5,338 nt of DNA from Cycloclasticus sp. (GCA_016764415.1 JAESRY010000039.1:1247-6584); one strand, 5' to 3'; positions 1 through 5,338 are shown, counted from the first letter of the stretch. Numbers and translations are program-made. Notes: generated by a model not told the origin, from the letters alone.

Positions 1-526
1 AAACGCCTTGTTGCTTGCAGGCTTTTCCCAGTCTTTCTAAGTCTATGCGTATTCCTGATGCGTATTGAGTTGAACTGATGGTGAGTAAACGCGTTGAAGC
101 GTCTATTTGTTGAATCAGCGCATCGGTTGGGTCAGCAGTATTTTTCAGCTTGGTTTTTTTGACCTTAACACCTTGATTACTGAGTGACTCCCAAGGAATC
201 ATATTGGATGGAAATTCCTCATCACTGGTCACGATATTGTCGCCAGCTTGCCATTTAAGACCGTAGGCAACAAAGGAAAGTGCCTCGGATGTATTTTTTA
301 CTAGCGCAATTTCATCAACGGATTCTGCGTTAATGAGTTGTTTTAATTGTTGTTTTAAACGCGCTTCAGCTTTTAACCAATTAGCGTATTTTTTTGAACC
401 AATGCTGACATTCTCACGACAAAAGGCATTAACGGCTTTTTCTGTGCGTACAGGCCATGGTGCAACGGCTGCATGGTTTAAGTAGATGATGTCGTCATCT
501 AAATTAAATTCATTTTTTATATCCAT
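1..526 (-). CDS. Class V PLP-dependent aminotransferase / cysteine desulfurase-like protein, N-terminal part (runs off left edge)
   Basis: I translated this minus-strand frame by hand. It opens with ATG at 526-524 and stays open for 175 codons to the window edge, so the C-terminal half is missing. The N-terminus contains YLNHAAVAPWP (residues 15-25), the substrate-side motif typical of the class V fold (NifS/CsdA, isopenicillin N epimerase, kynureninase relatives). NTSEAL (78-83) sits where the family binds the PLP phosphate. EEFPSNMIPW (103-112) and STQYASGIRIDL (152-163) are further family blocks. The PLP lysine and any catalytic cysteine lie beyond the edge, so cysteine desulfurase cannot be told from epimerase or another lyase; the QYASG block leans towards the epimerase-like branch. 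The Shine-Dalgarno is weak (AGCAGG directly before ATG). The gene diverges from the phosphodiesterase gene across 92 bp. A TAGAAT hexamer on the minus strand at 557-562 is a possible -10 box about 30 nt upstream of the ATG, without a good -35. Confidence 0.85.
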   Translation of the reverse strand, partial: MDIKNEFNLDDDIIYLNHAAVAPWPVRTEKAVNAFCRENVSIGSKKYANWLKAEARLKQQLKQLINAESVDEIALVKNTSEALSFVAYGLKWQAGDNIVTSDEEFPSNMIPWESLSNQGVKVKKTKLKNTADPTDALIQQIDASTRLLTISSTQYASGIRIDLERLGKACKQQGV

Positions 527-604
527 GCCTGCTTATCACTCGTTAGTCAAAGCGGTATTCTATCCTTTCTTTAGAAATCCTTATAGACTTAGCTTAACGA
601 GATA

Positions 605-611
605 ACAGGAA
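605..611 (+). promoter_or_regulatory. Ribosome binding site for the TTG-started phosphodiesterase gene
   Basis: ACAGGA ends at 610, with AGGA at 607-610, 8 nt before the TTG at 619-621. This spacing selects TTG as the start. The first in-frame ATG (residue 10) would remove the essential His-Arg-Gly motif. Confidence 0.6.
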
Positions 612-618
612 TAAAAAT

Positions 619-1302
619 TTGTTAGTAATAGGCCACCGTGGCGCGATGGGTACAGAGCCGGAAAATACGCTTTTATCAATCAGGCGAGCTATTGATATGG
701 GCGTGGATTGTGTTGAGATTGATGTTTATTATGTCAACGGACAGTTGATTGTTATTCATGACGATTCGGTTGATAGAACAACGAATGGTAGAGGTAAGTT
801 AGCAGCGCTTAGTTTTGAGCAATTACGATGCTTGGATGCGGGAAAGGGTGAAAAAATACCCACGCTTAATGAAGTGATTGATGTAACCAAAAACAAAGTC
901 GATTTGAATATTGAATTAAAAGGATTAGGGGTATCCCAAACGGTTGTTGAACTCGTGCAAGCGTTAGATAAAACGGTCAGGAATCATATAACTATTTCAT
1001 CGTTCAATATGCTTGAGTTACAAGATGCTTTTCAGCGCGATTCGACGATAAAAATTGGCGTATTGGCTAATGCTAAGGTGGGCGAAGCCTTTGAATGGGC
1101 AAAGAAATTGAACGCGTATTCAGTTAATTTTAAATACAGTTTAGTCACGAAAAACACTGTTTCAAAAGCGCATAAATTGGGATTTAAGCTTTATGTGTAT
1201 ACCGTAAATTCACCCAGTGGGTTACAACAAATGAAAGCATTGGGTGTGGATGGTGTTTTTACAAACTTCCCAGAACGAGCGTTAGCTATTGGCTTACGCT
1301 AA
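619..1302 (+). CDS. Cytosolic glycerophosphodiester phosphodiesterase (GDPD family, UgpQ-like)
   Basis: The protein is predicted to hydrolyse glycerophosphodiesters to sn-glycerol 3-phosphate and an alcohol, recycling phospholipid headgroups. It has 227 residues, close to short bacterial UgpQ-type enzymes, and no signal peptide, so it should be cytosolic. Family hallmarks are in order: HRG at residues 6-8 (catalytic His6), PENT at 14-17, EID at 33-35 (metal ligands Glu33 and Asp35), HDD at 47-49 (second catalytic His47), RTTNGRG at 53-59, PTLNEV at 81-86, and NIELKG at 97-102 (metal ligand Glu99 and Lys101). A C-terminal GVDGVFTNFPERA block matches the usual barrel closure. The start is TTG, supported by AGGA 8 nt upstream and by the position of HRG. 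Its TAA lies inside the 3' end of the convergent MATE gene (17-bp overlap). I see no strong terminator. Assignment to ugpQ itself is not claimed, because no ugp transport genes are adjacent. Confidence 0.93.
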   Translation: MLVIGHRGAMGTEPENTLLSIRRAIDMGVDCVEIDVYYVNGQLIVIHDDSVDRTTNGRGKLAALSFEQLRCLDAGKGEKIPTLNEVIDVTKNKVDLNIELKGLGVSQTVVELVQALDKTVRNHITISSFNMLELQDAFQRDSTIKIGVLANAKVGEAFEWAKKLNAYSVNFKYSLVTKNTVSKAHKLGFKLYVYTVNSPSGLQQMKALGVDGVFTNFPERALAIGLR

Positions 1303-2611
1303 GCATTTTTAGCCTTGAGCGTGTATATAGCAAGGTGATTAACATGCTGATGAAAACAATAATGGCAACAGAGGAAAACAACCATTCAATGGGATATCCC
1401 ATAACTATTATCAATACATAATTAACGGCCAGCGGTAAAAGCAATTGTCTGAATAACCCCATAATGACGGGAAAGTCAGGTTGTTTGATGGCCTGTAGTG
1501 TGGCGACACTAATAAACAGCGTCACATAACAGAAAAATGCTAATGCATCGATACGTAAATAAGTAACTCCGGTGTTGATAATGTCAGTTTGTGTGCTGAA
1601 AAACGCCATCATATGTGGTGATAGGAAAATCATTGTTGGGATGCAAATGATTGAAATACCGAAGCTCAAAATAAGCCCTTTACGATAGGTTTCAGCTATT
1701 CGCCGATGTTTCTTCGCGCCATAATTTTGACCAGCTATGGCCAGCACAGCAGAATTTAATCCTAGCGCGGGAAGTAGAAGTACTTGCTCAAGGCGTAAGC
1801 CAACAGAATAGCCTGCAACGGCATAATCGCCGAAGCGACTGACAAAACCAGTAATAATCAGGCTGCCAATAATCATAATAAAGAAGTTAAAGCTGGCGGG
1901 CAGTACTTGTCTTAATATTTTCAGCGATACCGCTTTATCAAAAGCCGGAAAGGGTTTGTAGCCTAGTTTTCGACTTAGTACGGTTAATAAATAAATAGCA
2001 GACGCGAATTTTATAATCAAGGTTGCCCAGGCAAGGCCGGCAACGCCCATATCGAGCCCGAAGGTTAGCAAGGGGTTTAGCACTAAGTTGGCAAAAAAAC
2101 CGATAATCAAAGCGTTGCGGTTAGTGACAGTGTCGCCCATTGCCATTAGCGCGCCTGCAGCAACGCTACTGATAGAAAAAGCGATGTTTCCAACAAGCAG
2201 TATGTGAATGTATTCCCAAGCGAGTGATGACGTGCTGTCTTTTGAGCTTAACCAATCAATGGCTTCTTTAGCAAAGGACAAACCCAGGATGATGATAATG
2301 AAGGAGAAGATAACACCAACGCCCATAGAGTTTTTTATGGTGGGGCGTAAGGAGTTGGTTTTTTTAAGCCCTATCTCAGTCGATATCATGACCGAGGTTC
2401 CGTTTTGCAAACCGGCGAGTAGACCGATAAATAAATAGAAAACAAGACTGGAAATAGACAAACCAACCAGTGCGTCGTCCGATATTTTGCCAGCGAACCA
2501 GTTATCCGTCAGATTATAAAGGGTGTTAAAAAACATCCCCATTGAAGCGGGTATCGCCAGTTTAATTAAATGGCGGTAGATTGAGCCAGTGGTTAAATCT
2601 TGATGAGACAT
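1286..2611 (-). CDS. MATE-family multidrug/toxin:cation antiporter
   Basis: This is a 441-residue inner-membrane protein of the usual MATE length, with hydrophobic segments along its whole length consistent with 12 helices in two repeats. The first helix contains IPAS (20-23) and a D-x4-G motif (Asp36 to Gly41), typical of the N-lobe. ALMAMGDT (154-161) followed by LNPLL (178-182) is the conserved end of the N-lobe. The C-lobe repeat starts at LPAS (237-240) and contains GQNYGAK (294-300), the most recognisable family block. MATE proteins export cationic drugs or metabolites using a sodium or proton gradient; the substrate cannot be told here. ATG at 2611-2609 is the natural start from the position of helix 1, but the upstream sequence (GTTACGCCCCC) has no good Shine-Dalgarno. 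The frame is intact and ends with TAG inside the convergent phosphodiesterase gene. Likely control by the dyad at 2665-2687 is inferred from its position only. Confidence 0.93.
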   Translation of the reverse strand: MSHQDLTTGSIYRHLIKLAIPASMGMFFNTLYNLTDNWFAGKISDDALVGLSISSLVFYLFIGLLAGLQNGTSVMISTEIGLKKTNSLRPTIKNSMGVGVIFSFIIIILGLSFAKEAIDWLSSKDSTSSLAWEYIHILLVGNIAFSISSVAAGALMAMGDTVTNRNALIIGFFANLVLNPLLTFGLDMGVAGLAWATLIIKFASAIYLLTVLSRKLGYKPFPAFDKAVSLKILRQVLPASFNFFIMIIGSLIITGFVSRFGDYAVAGYSVGLRLEQVLLLPALGLNSAVLAIAGQNYGAKKHRRIAETYRKGLILSFGISIICIPTMIFLSPHMMAFFSTQTDIINTGVTYLRIDALAFFCYVTLFISVATLQAIKQPDFPVIMGLFRQLLLPLAVNYVLIIVMGYPIEWLFSSVAIIVFISMLITLLYTRSRLKMLSVSQ

Positions 2612-2652
2612 GGGGGCGTAACAGTGAACTTAAATAACGAAAAATTTGTAGT

Positions 2653-2658
2653 ATTGTA
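2653..2658 (-). promoter_or_regulatory. Possible -10 box of the MATE gene
   Basis: On the minus strand this reads TACAAT, one mismatch from TATAAT, about 42 nt upstream of the MATE ATG. It would give a leader of roughly 35 nt. No convincing -35 hexamer lies 16-18 bp upstream (CACTAC at that place), so if real the promoter is weak or needs an activator. Confidence 0.3.
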
Positions 2659-2664
2659 CGCTGT

Positions 2665-2687
2665 CTAGCTCATCTGTAGTGAGCTAG
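2665..2687. promoter_or_regulatory. Perfect dyad CTAGCTCA-N7-TGAGCTAG upstream of the MATE gene; operator candidate
   Basis: The left arm CTAGCTCA (2665-2672) and right arm TGAGCTAG (2680-2687) are exact inverted repeats with loop TCTGTAG. As RNA the stem could extend outward by a G-U and a G-C pair. No T-tract follows on either strand, so it is not a canonical Rho-independent terminator. It covers the region where the -35 to -10 spacer would lie for the TACAAT at 2653-2658. That position is common for repressor operators of the TetR or similar kind. No regulator gene is next to it in the window. A structured mRNA leader is the alternative. Confidence 0.45.
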
Positions 2688-2714
2688 GCCAAGAGTGTCC
2701 TCTAACTATTAGGT

Positions 2715-2730
2715 TATGATTTCCATCATA
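2715..2730. repeat. Short dyad TATGAT-TTCC-ATCATA between the barrel gene and the MATE gene
   Basis: Six-bp perfect arms are separated by 4 nt. It lies 54 bp past the stop codon of the barrel gene (in its reading direction) and upstream of the MATE gene. There is no T-run after it, so it is not an obvious terminator. AT-rich short dyads can occur by chance. Confidence 0.2.
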
Positions 2731-2783
2731 TAAACGGTTGAATATGAATATTTAAGCGGCATTACTATGGGTGGTTTTTAAAG

Positions 2784-3782
2784 TTACAAGGCGAATGAGA
2801 AGCCCGCAACGATTCGATTATCAACGTCTGTTTGAATACCTTTAGTATTTTCAATTATCGGAACGCCAACTGAAATAAAACCGCCAAAGTTACCAGCGGA
2901 TACCTTTATGCCAGGTGATAAGTAAACGGTTGTGCCACCAGAGTTTTCTTCTTTACCACCAAAAATTTTGTTTTTACGTCGCGTTTCACCATTCGCTTCT
3001 AGTGAGATATCCCATTTAACTTCATTAGTTTTGTCAGTATGGTGATGTCCATGACTCGCATGATCATGGCTAGAAAGTCTATAGGTAACAGCCGCGTTGT
3101 ATGACAAAGCATCGCCAACCTCAGTATGCTGGGAACCTTCAGAAGTTTTGTTATAGAGAATATTTGCATGGTATCCAACAGCGCCATTTGTGTGACTCAC
3201 AGCAGTGCCGAGTAAGAAATCCCAAGAACCGGTTCCCGGTTGAAATTCTGCTTCAAAGCGTTCCCCATGGTCATCTTTATCCTGCGTTTCACCTGTTGGC
3301 GCTTTAACACCCAATAGGATAGATGCATCGAGGCCATTGACACTTAAGAAACGATAATTACCCATCACTAAAAGATCACCAAAACCAGATGAATCACCGT
3401 GTGTATGCGCTTCACCCTCTCCGCCGTCATGTTCAGCTTCTCGGATATTTTTACGTTCAATATATGGAAGACGTGCGCTGATTGTTAAATCCTCAGTCAG
3501 GCCGTACGCAACAGACAGTGATGTGTTTCTTATCTCATCAACACTGTGTACGCCTTCTATATCAGCTGCGCCGTATGCTTCAAGTTCTGACGTGGTGAAG
3601 CGATCGTTATTGATCACCTCGGTTCTTATACCAAAGGCCAAAACACCATCGGGGGCCGTTGTGGCAGAAATGGTGTTGATAGGTCCAGCAGACTCAAGGC
3701 CGAAAGCGACGGTGGGGTGGTCGGCTAATACTATTTGACTGCTTAGTAATAACGGGAGAGATAAGACAAGGATGCGTGACAT
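2784..3782 (-). CDS. Histidine-rich outer-membrane beta-barrel-like protein (transporter-like, phenol-MetA-type family)
   Basis: The 332-residue protein starts with a short signal peptide: MSR, a hydrophobic run (residues 4-19), then probable cleavage after VLA (18-20). The rest alternates polar and hydrophobic residues with many Gly/aromatic strands. It has blocks seen in proteins annotated as 'transporter' or MetA-pathway-of-phenol-degradation barrels: GFGDLLVMGNYRF (133-145), GVKAPTGETQ (158-167), FQPGTGSWDFLLG (180-192). Histidines concentrate in presumed loops: His118, 126 and 128; His172; and a dense cluster His239, 241, 244, 246, 247 and 248. This suggests binding or passage of Zn, Cu, Ni or Co ions; that is inference, and no metal pump or regulator is adjacent. 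The ATG has no recognisable Shine-Dalgarno, and the sequence immediately upstream belongs to a broken PLP-enzyme gene, so the native promoter and possibly the first codons may have been lost. The gene ends with TAA; no clear terminator follows. Confidence 0.75.
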   Translation of the reverse strand: MSRILVLSLPLLLSSQIVLADHPTVAFGLESAGPINTISATTAPDGVLAFGIRTEVINNDRFTTSELEAYGAADIEGVHSVDEIRNTSLSVAYGLTEDLTISARLPYIERKNIREAEHDGGEGEAHTHGDSSGFGDLLVMGNYRFLSVNGLDASILLGVKAPTGETQDKDDHGERFEAEFQPGTGSWDFLLGTAVSHTNGAVGYHANILYNKTSEGSQHTEVGDALSYNAAVTYRLSSHDHASHGHHHTDKTNEVKWDISLEANGETRRKNKIFGGKEENSGGTTVYLSPGIKVSAGNFGGFISVGVPIIENTKGIQTDVDNRIVAGFSFAL

Positions 3783-3963
3783 GTGAAGTATTCGGCAACA
3801 CGTTGAGCATTATTACAATGGCGTTCCATTCTGATTGGCAGGGTTTTAATACCACGTAAAATTAGCCAAGCATCATGCGGACTCATGGTTGCACCAATAT
3901 CTACAATGCTTGACAAGCCTGACCAAAAATCTCTCTTAACAAATAAGAAGTCAGTTTTATTCT
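3776..3963 (-). pseudogene. Fragment of a Cys/Met-metabolism PLP-dependent enzyme (cystathionine gamma-synthase/lyase family)
   Basis: Within a minus-strand frame open from 3997 to 3743, about 55-60 codons match the C-terminal domain of the trans-sulfuration family (MetB, MetC, MetZ, methionine gamma-lyase). DIGATMSPHDAWLILRG is followed directly by IKTLPIRMERHCNNA and RVAEYF. The Ser-Pro-x-Asp-Ala-Trp-Leu, Leu-Arg-Gly-x-Lys-Thr-Leu and Arg-Met-Glu-Arg-His signatures are unmistakable in this order and spacing. A complete enzyme has roughly 380-420 residues; the PLP-lysine region, the N-terminal two thirds and the extreme C-terminus are all absent. Similarity stops near 3785, where the ATG of the barrel gene begins, and near 3960, where the opposite-strand regulator fragment begins. 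It is therefore a non-functional remnant. Which family member it came from cannot be decided. Confidence 0.75.
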
Positions 3964-3967
3964 CAAT

Positions 3968-4168
3968 ATCTACCATGGTGTTATTAGTTTGGTTCAATAT
4001 TTATTAAAAAAACATAAAATTGAAGTAAAGGATGTAATTCCAGATGAAAAAAAACCTTTCACAAAAAAATTTGACCCAATTAAAAAAACTTTTCTTCTAT
4101 CGGATTATTTGACATTGGCAACAAAAAAACTTCATGCAGCTGCACAAATTGCGTACTATTGGTTGAAA
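3968..4168 (+). pseudogene. Fragment resembling a ScfR/RamB-type XRE regulator (ImmA/IrrE-like region)
   Basis: This plus-strand frame is open from 3947 to the TAG after 4216. It reads VQYLLKKHKIEV, then KKFDPIKKTFLLSDYL, then LHAAAQIAYY. From memory of the family, ScfR/RamB-type regulators have a region of the form hxxYL-x-x-H-x-h-x-V, then R-x-F-D-P-x-x-R-x-L-x-L-S-E-x-L, then F-Q-x-A-x-Q-h-A. The match runs about 30 residues without a gap from Phe-Asp-Pro to the Gln-Ile-Ala block. Those proteins have about 470 residues with an N-terminal helix-turn-helix and respond to short-chain acyl-CoA metabolism; neither the HTH nor the C-terminal part is here. Upstream the frame meets the PLP-enzyme fragment; downstream it runs antisense into the ABC ATPase gene. 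The stretch is A-rich (four runs of 7-8 A). I treat it as a remnant; a chance antisense reading is possible but less likely given the spacing of conserved positions. Confidence 0.5.
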
Positions 4169-4778
4169 ATATCAATGTCATTTCTTGAGCATCTCTCAAC
4201 TCAGTATAGCGTTTAGTCAGGAGTTTTTGCAGCGCACTGTCATTAGAGCGAAATGGCTCGTCAACTAACAACACTTCTGGCTCAAGTATAAGTGCTCGCG
4301 CAAGCAGTAAAAAAAAACGCTGATTTCTTGTAATCTCATTGGGCAAAACAGTTAAATCTGCCGTGCATCCTAGCCAGGTCACTAGCCGATCTGCTTTTTC
4401 CTGTACTTTTTCTGCGCTGGCAATGGAATGGTAATTAGCTGGCAACATGACATTGCCTATGCCGCTCAAAATAGAAAACAGTTGCACCGACTCACTAATA
4501 AAACCAACGCTCTGGCGCATAGACAGCCACCTCTTATCCGTCATCTCATCAATGTCTTTGCCCTGCAAAAATACTTTCCCCGAAGCAGGCTCTTCAATAC
4601 CTGCCAGCATCCGCAGGTAATGAGATTTGCCACTGGAATTTGGGCCAATAATACAATTGATGCTGCCCTTAGTAAATTCATAGCTAAAAGCGCGATCAAA
4701 TTCTGTTTGCGATGAAACGGGCTCAATGGACAAGTTTACAGCACTAAGCACAGCGGCGGTTTTTTCAATGGCCGCCAT
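4080..4778 (-). CDS. ABC transporter ATP-binding subunit of an MCE/Mla-type system, degenerate motifs, C-terminus truncated
   Basis: The protein has up to 233 residues from GTG at 4781, or 232 from the adjacent ATG at 4778. The permease TGA (4780-4778) overlaps this ATG as TGATG, so translation is probably coupled; I prefer the ATG. Numbered from the GTG, Walker A is GPNSSGKS (46-53) and Walker B is EVLLVDEP (169-176, Asp174 and Glu175), both intact. Other motifs are altered: the Q-loop Gln position is Glu97 (FISES), the LSGGQ signature reads ITRNQ (150-154), and the switch His after TLIFST is Asn208. Residues after 207 do not look like an ABC domain and are the antisense of the regulator fragment at 3968-4168, so the true end seems lost. 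The family drives phospholipid or other lipid movement between membranes together with a MlaE permease and an MlaD MCE protein; no MlaD gene follows. Activity is doubtful; pseudogene is the alternative label. Confidence 0.75.
   Translation of the reverse strand: MAAIEKTAAVLSAVNLSIEPVSSQTEFDRAFSYEFTKGSINCIIGPNSSGKSHYLRMLAGIEEPASGKVFLQGKDIDEMTDKRWLSMRQSVGFISESVQLFSILSGIGNVMLPANYHSIASAEKVQEKADRLVTWLGCTADLTVLPNEITRNQRFFLLLARALILEPEVLLVDEPFRSNDSALQKLLTKRYTELRDAQEMTLIFSTNSTQFVQLHEVFLLPMSNNPIEEKFF
4309..4317. repeat. Nine-base A/T homopolymer inside the ATPase gene
   Basis: Nine consecutive A on the plus strand (T in the coding strand) encode the Phe-Phe-Leu just after the signature motif (residues 156-158). 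The frame is intact here, since the downstream LLARAL and Walker B align correctly, but such a tract is prone to slippage. Confidence 0.5.
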
Positions 4779-5338
4779 CACAAAATAGCCACCATCGTAA
4801 TCATGCCATTAAGAATAAAAATCAAAACAATGCTATTCATAATAGAGCTCTGTGTTTGCTGCGGCACTTGTGTTGGAGAATCACCCACTTGCAACCCGTG
4901 ATAACAAGAAACGGCCGCGATAATGAGGCCAAATAATATATTTTTTATAGCGAATAACACCAAAAAGACAGGATCGAACACCAGAACCATTTTCCCAAAA
5001 TAAGAAAAATAGGTACTGGAAAAAACAAAGCCTGAAAACAAAATACCACCAAACAATGCAATCGTTGAAAAATACACAGCTAAAACTAATTGCGCGATAG
5101 CAGCACCAATCATGCGTGGTGCAATAAAGAAATCATTGATATTAATGCCAATGGCAATCAAACCTTCAATTTCTTTATGTAACTTCATGTTACCTAAATC
5201 AACCGCCATGGCAGAACCCGATCGCCCGAGCACAACAATCGCAGTAATCAATGGCCCTAGCTCAAAAACAACAAATCTAGCAACAAAGGATCATAACCAC
5301 TGCTATCAACTCTGCCTGCATTCAATCCGACATTAGCC
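4778..5338 (-). pseudogene. MlaE-family (MCE-type) ABC permease, apparent frameshift near 5281, N-terminus beyond right edge
   Basis: The main frame gives a 157-residue product from TTG at 5251, but the family similarity continues upstream. The codons before the TTG read RFVVFELGP, the classic MlaE block (Arg-Glu-Leu-Gly-Pro in many members), which continues as LITAIVVLGRSGSAMA and DLGNMK. That frame hits TGA at 5293-5291. The neighbouring frame is open from the window edge, reads NAGRVDSSGYDPLL, and ends at TAG soon after the join. Joining the two needs one extra base around 5281 (for example TTGGCT for TTGCTA), giving GYDPLLARFVVFELGP. After the join there are three to four hydrophobic segments and a VPQQTQ block before the last helix, as in MlaE proteins. 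MlaE forms the inner-membrane channel of lipid-transport complexes. Its TGA overlaps the ATPase start. A sequencing error could mimic the frameshift; otherwise the gene is broken. Start at the TTG alone would lack about 100 residues. Confidence 0.7.

Noticed and set aside
539..601. Seven-bp inverted repeat CTCGTTA (539-545) and TAACGAG (595-601) in the divergent intergenic region
   Set aside because: Arms of 7 bp about 50 bp apart are expected by chance at an appreciable rate in a region this size; no extension of the arms was found.
2208..2438. 76-codon plus-strand open frame
   Set aside because: It lies antisense inside the intact MATE gene and shows no recognisable protein features of its own.
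2999..3187. 62-codon minus-strand open frame
   Set aside because: An alternative frame within the barrel gene, with no motif or ribosome binding site.
3101..3307. 68-codon plus-strand open frame, and a similar one at 3523-3738
   Set aside because: Both are antisense to the continuous barrel-protein gene and show no family motifs.
4005..4088. Poly-T runs (minus strand) after the ATPase stop as a Rho-independent terminator
   Set aside because: No GC-rich stem precedes any of the T-runs; they coincide with lysine codons of the plus-strand regulator fragment.
3783..4168. Insertion sequence or attachment site causing the mosaic
   Set aside because: I found no terminal inverted repeats, target-site duplication, transposase motif or tRNA at the borders.
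4428..4726. Plus-strand 95-codon and minus-strand 61-codon open frames
   Set aside because: Both are shadows of the ATPase gene, whose Walker A region lies in the other minus-strand frame.
5276..5290. Programmed ribosomal frameshift in the permease gene
   Set aside because: No slippery heptamer or downstream hairpin is evident, and a simple one-base loss explains the pattern.
5112..5336. Plus-strand 74-codon open frame at the right edge
   Set aside because: Antisense to the MlaE-type permease, which has clear family blocks in the minus frame.

Overview
The window reads as chromosomal DNA of an AT-leaning Gram-negative bacterium, probably a gammaproteobacterium. That placement is tentative. 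It rests on an outer-membrane barrel protein, an MCE-type (Mla-like) ABC permease and ATPase, and the general look of the proteins; there is no rRNA or other marker. No RNA gene, CRISPR array, complete insertion sequence or prophage gene was found.

Left part (1-2611): three ordinary, apparently intact genes. A class V PLP-dependent aminotransferase/cysteine-desulfurase-like gene runs off the left edge on the minus strand. It diverges from a cytosolic glycerophosphodiester phosphodiesterase gene on the plus strand, which starts at TTG. The phosphodiesterase overlaps tail-to-tail by 17 bp with a full-length MATE-family efflux gene on the minus strand. The 172-bp region upstream of the MATE gene holds a clean 8+8 bp dyad beside a possible -10 box, a plausible operator.

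Middle (2784-3782): a 332-residue secreted beta-barrel-like protein with histidine-rich loops, which suggests contact with transition metals.

Right part (3783-5338): this is the unusual part. About 380 bp holds pieces of two unrelated genes placed end to end. One is a minus-strand piece of a Cys/Met-metabolism PLP enzyme, abutting the start codon of the barrel gene. The other is a plus-strand piece that looks like the ImmA/IrrE-like region of a ScfR-type XRE regulator. The second piece abuts an MCE-type ABC ATPase gene on the minus strand. The ATPase appears to be cut just before its switch histidine, so its last ~26 codons are the antisense of the regulator fragment. The ATPase also has substituted Q-loop and signature motifs. 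The permease gene translationally coupled upstream of it carries an apparent frameshift near 5281. No MlaD/MCE substrate-binding gene follows.

The simplest reading is a decaying, rearranged lipid-transport operon, or a faulty assembly at that point, rather than a new functional system.
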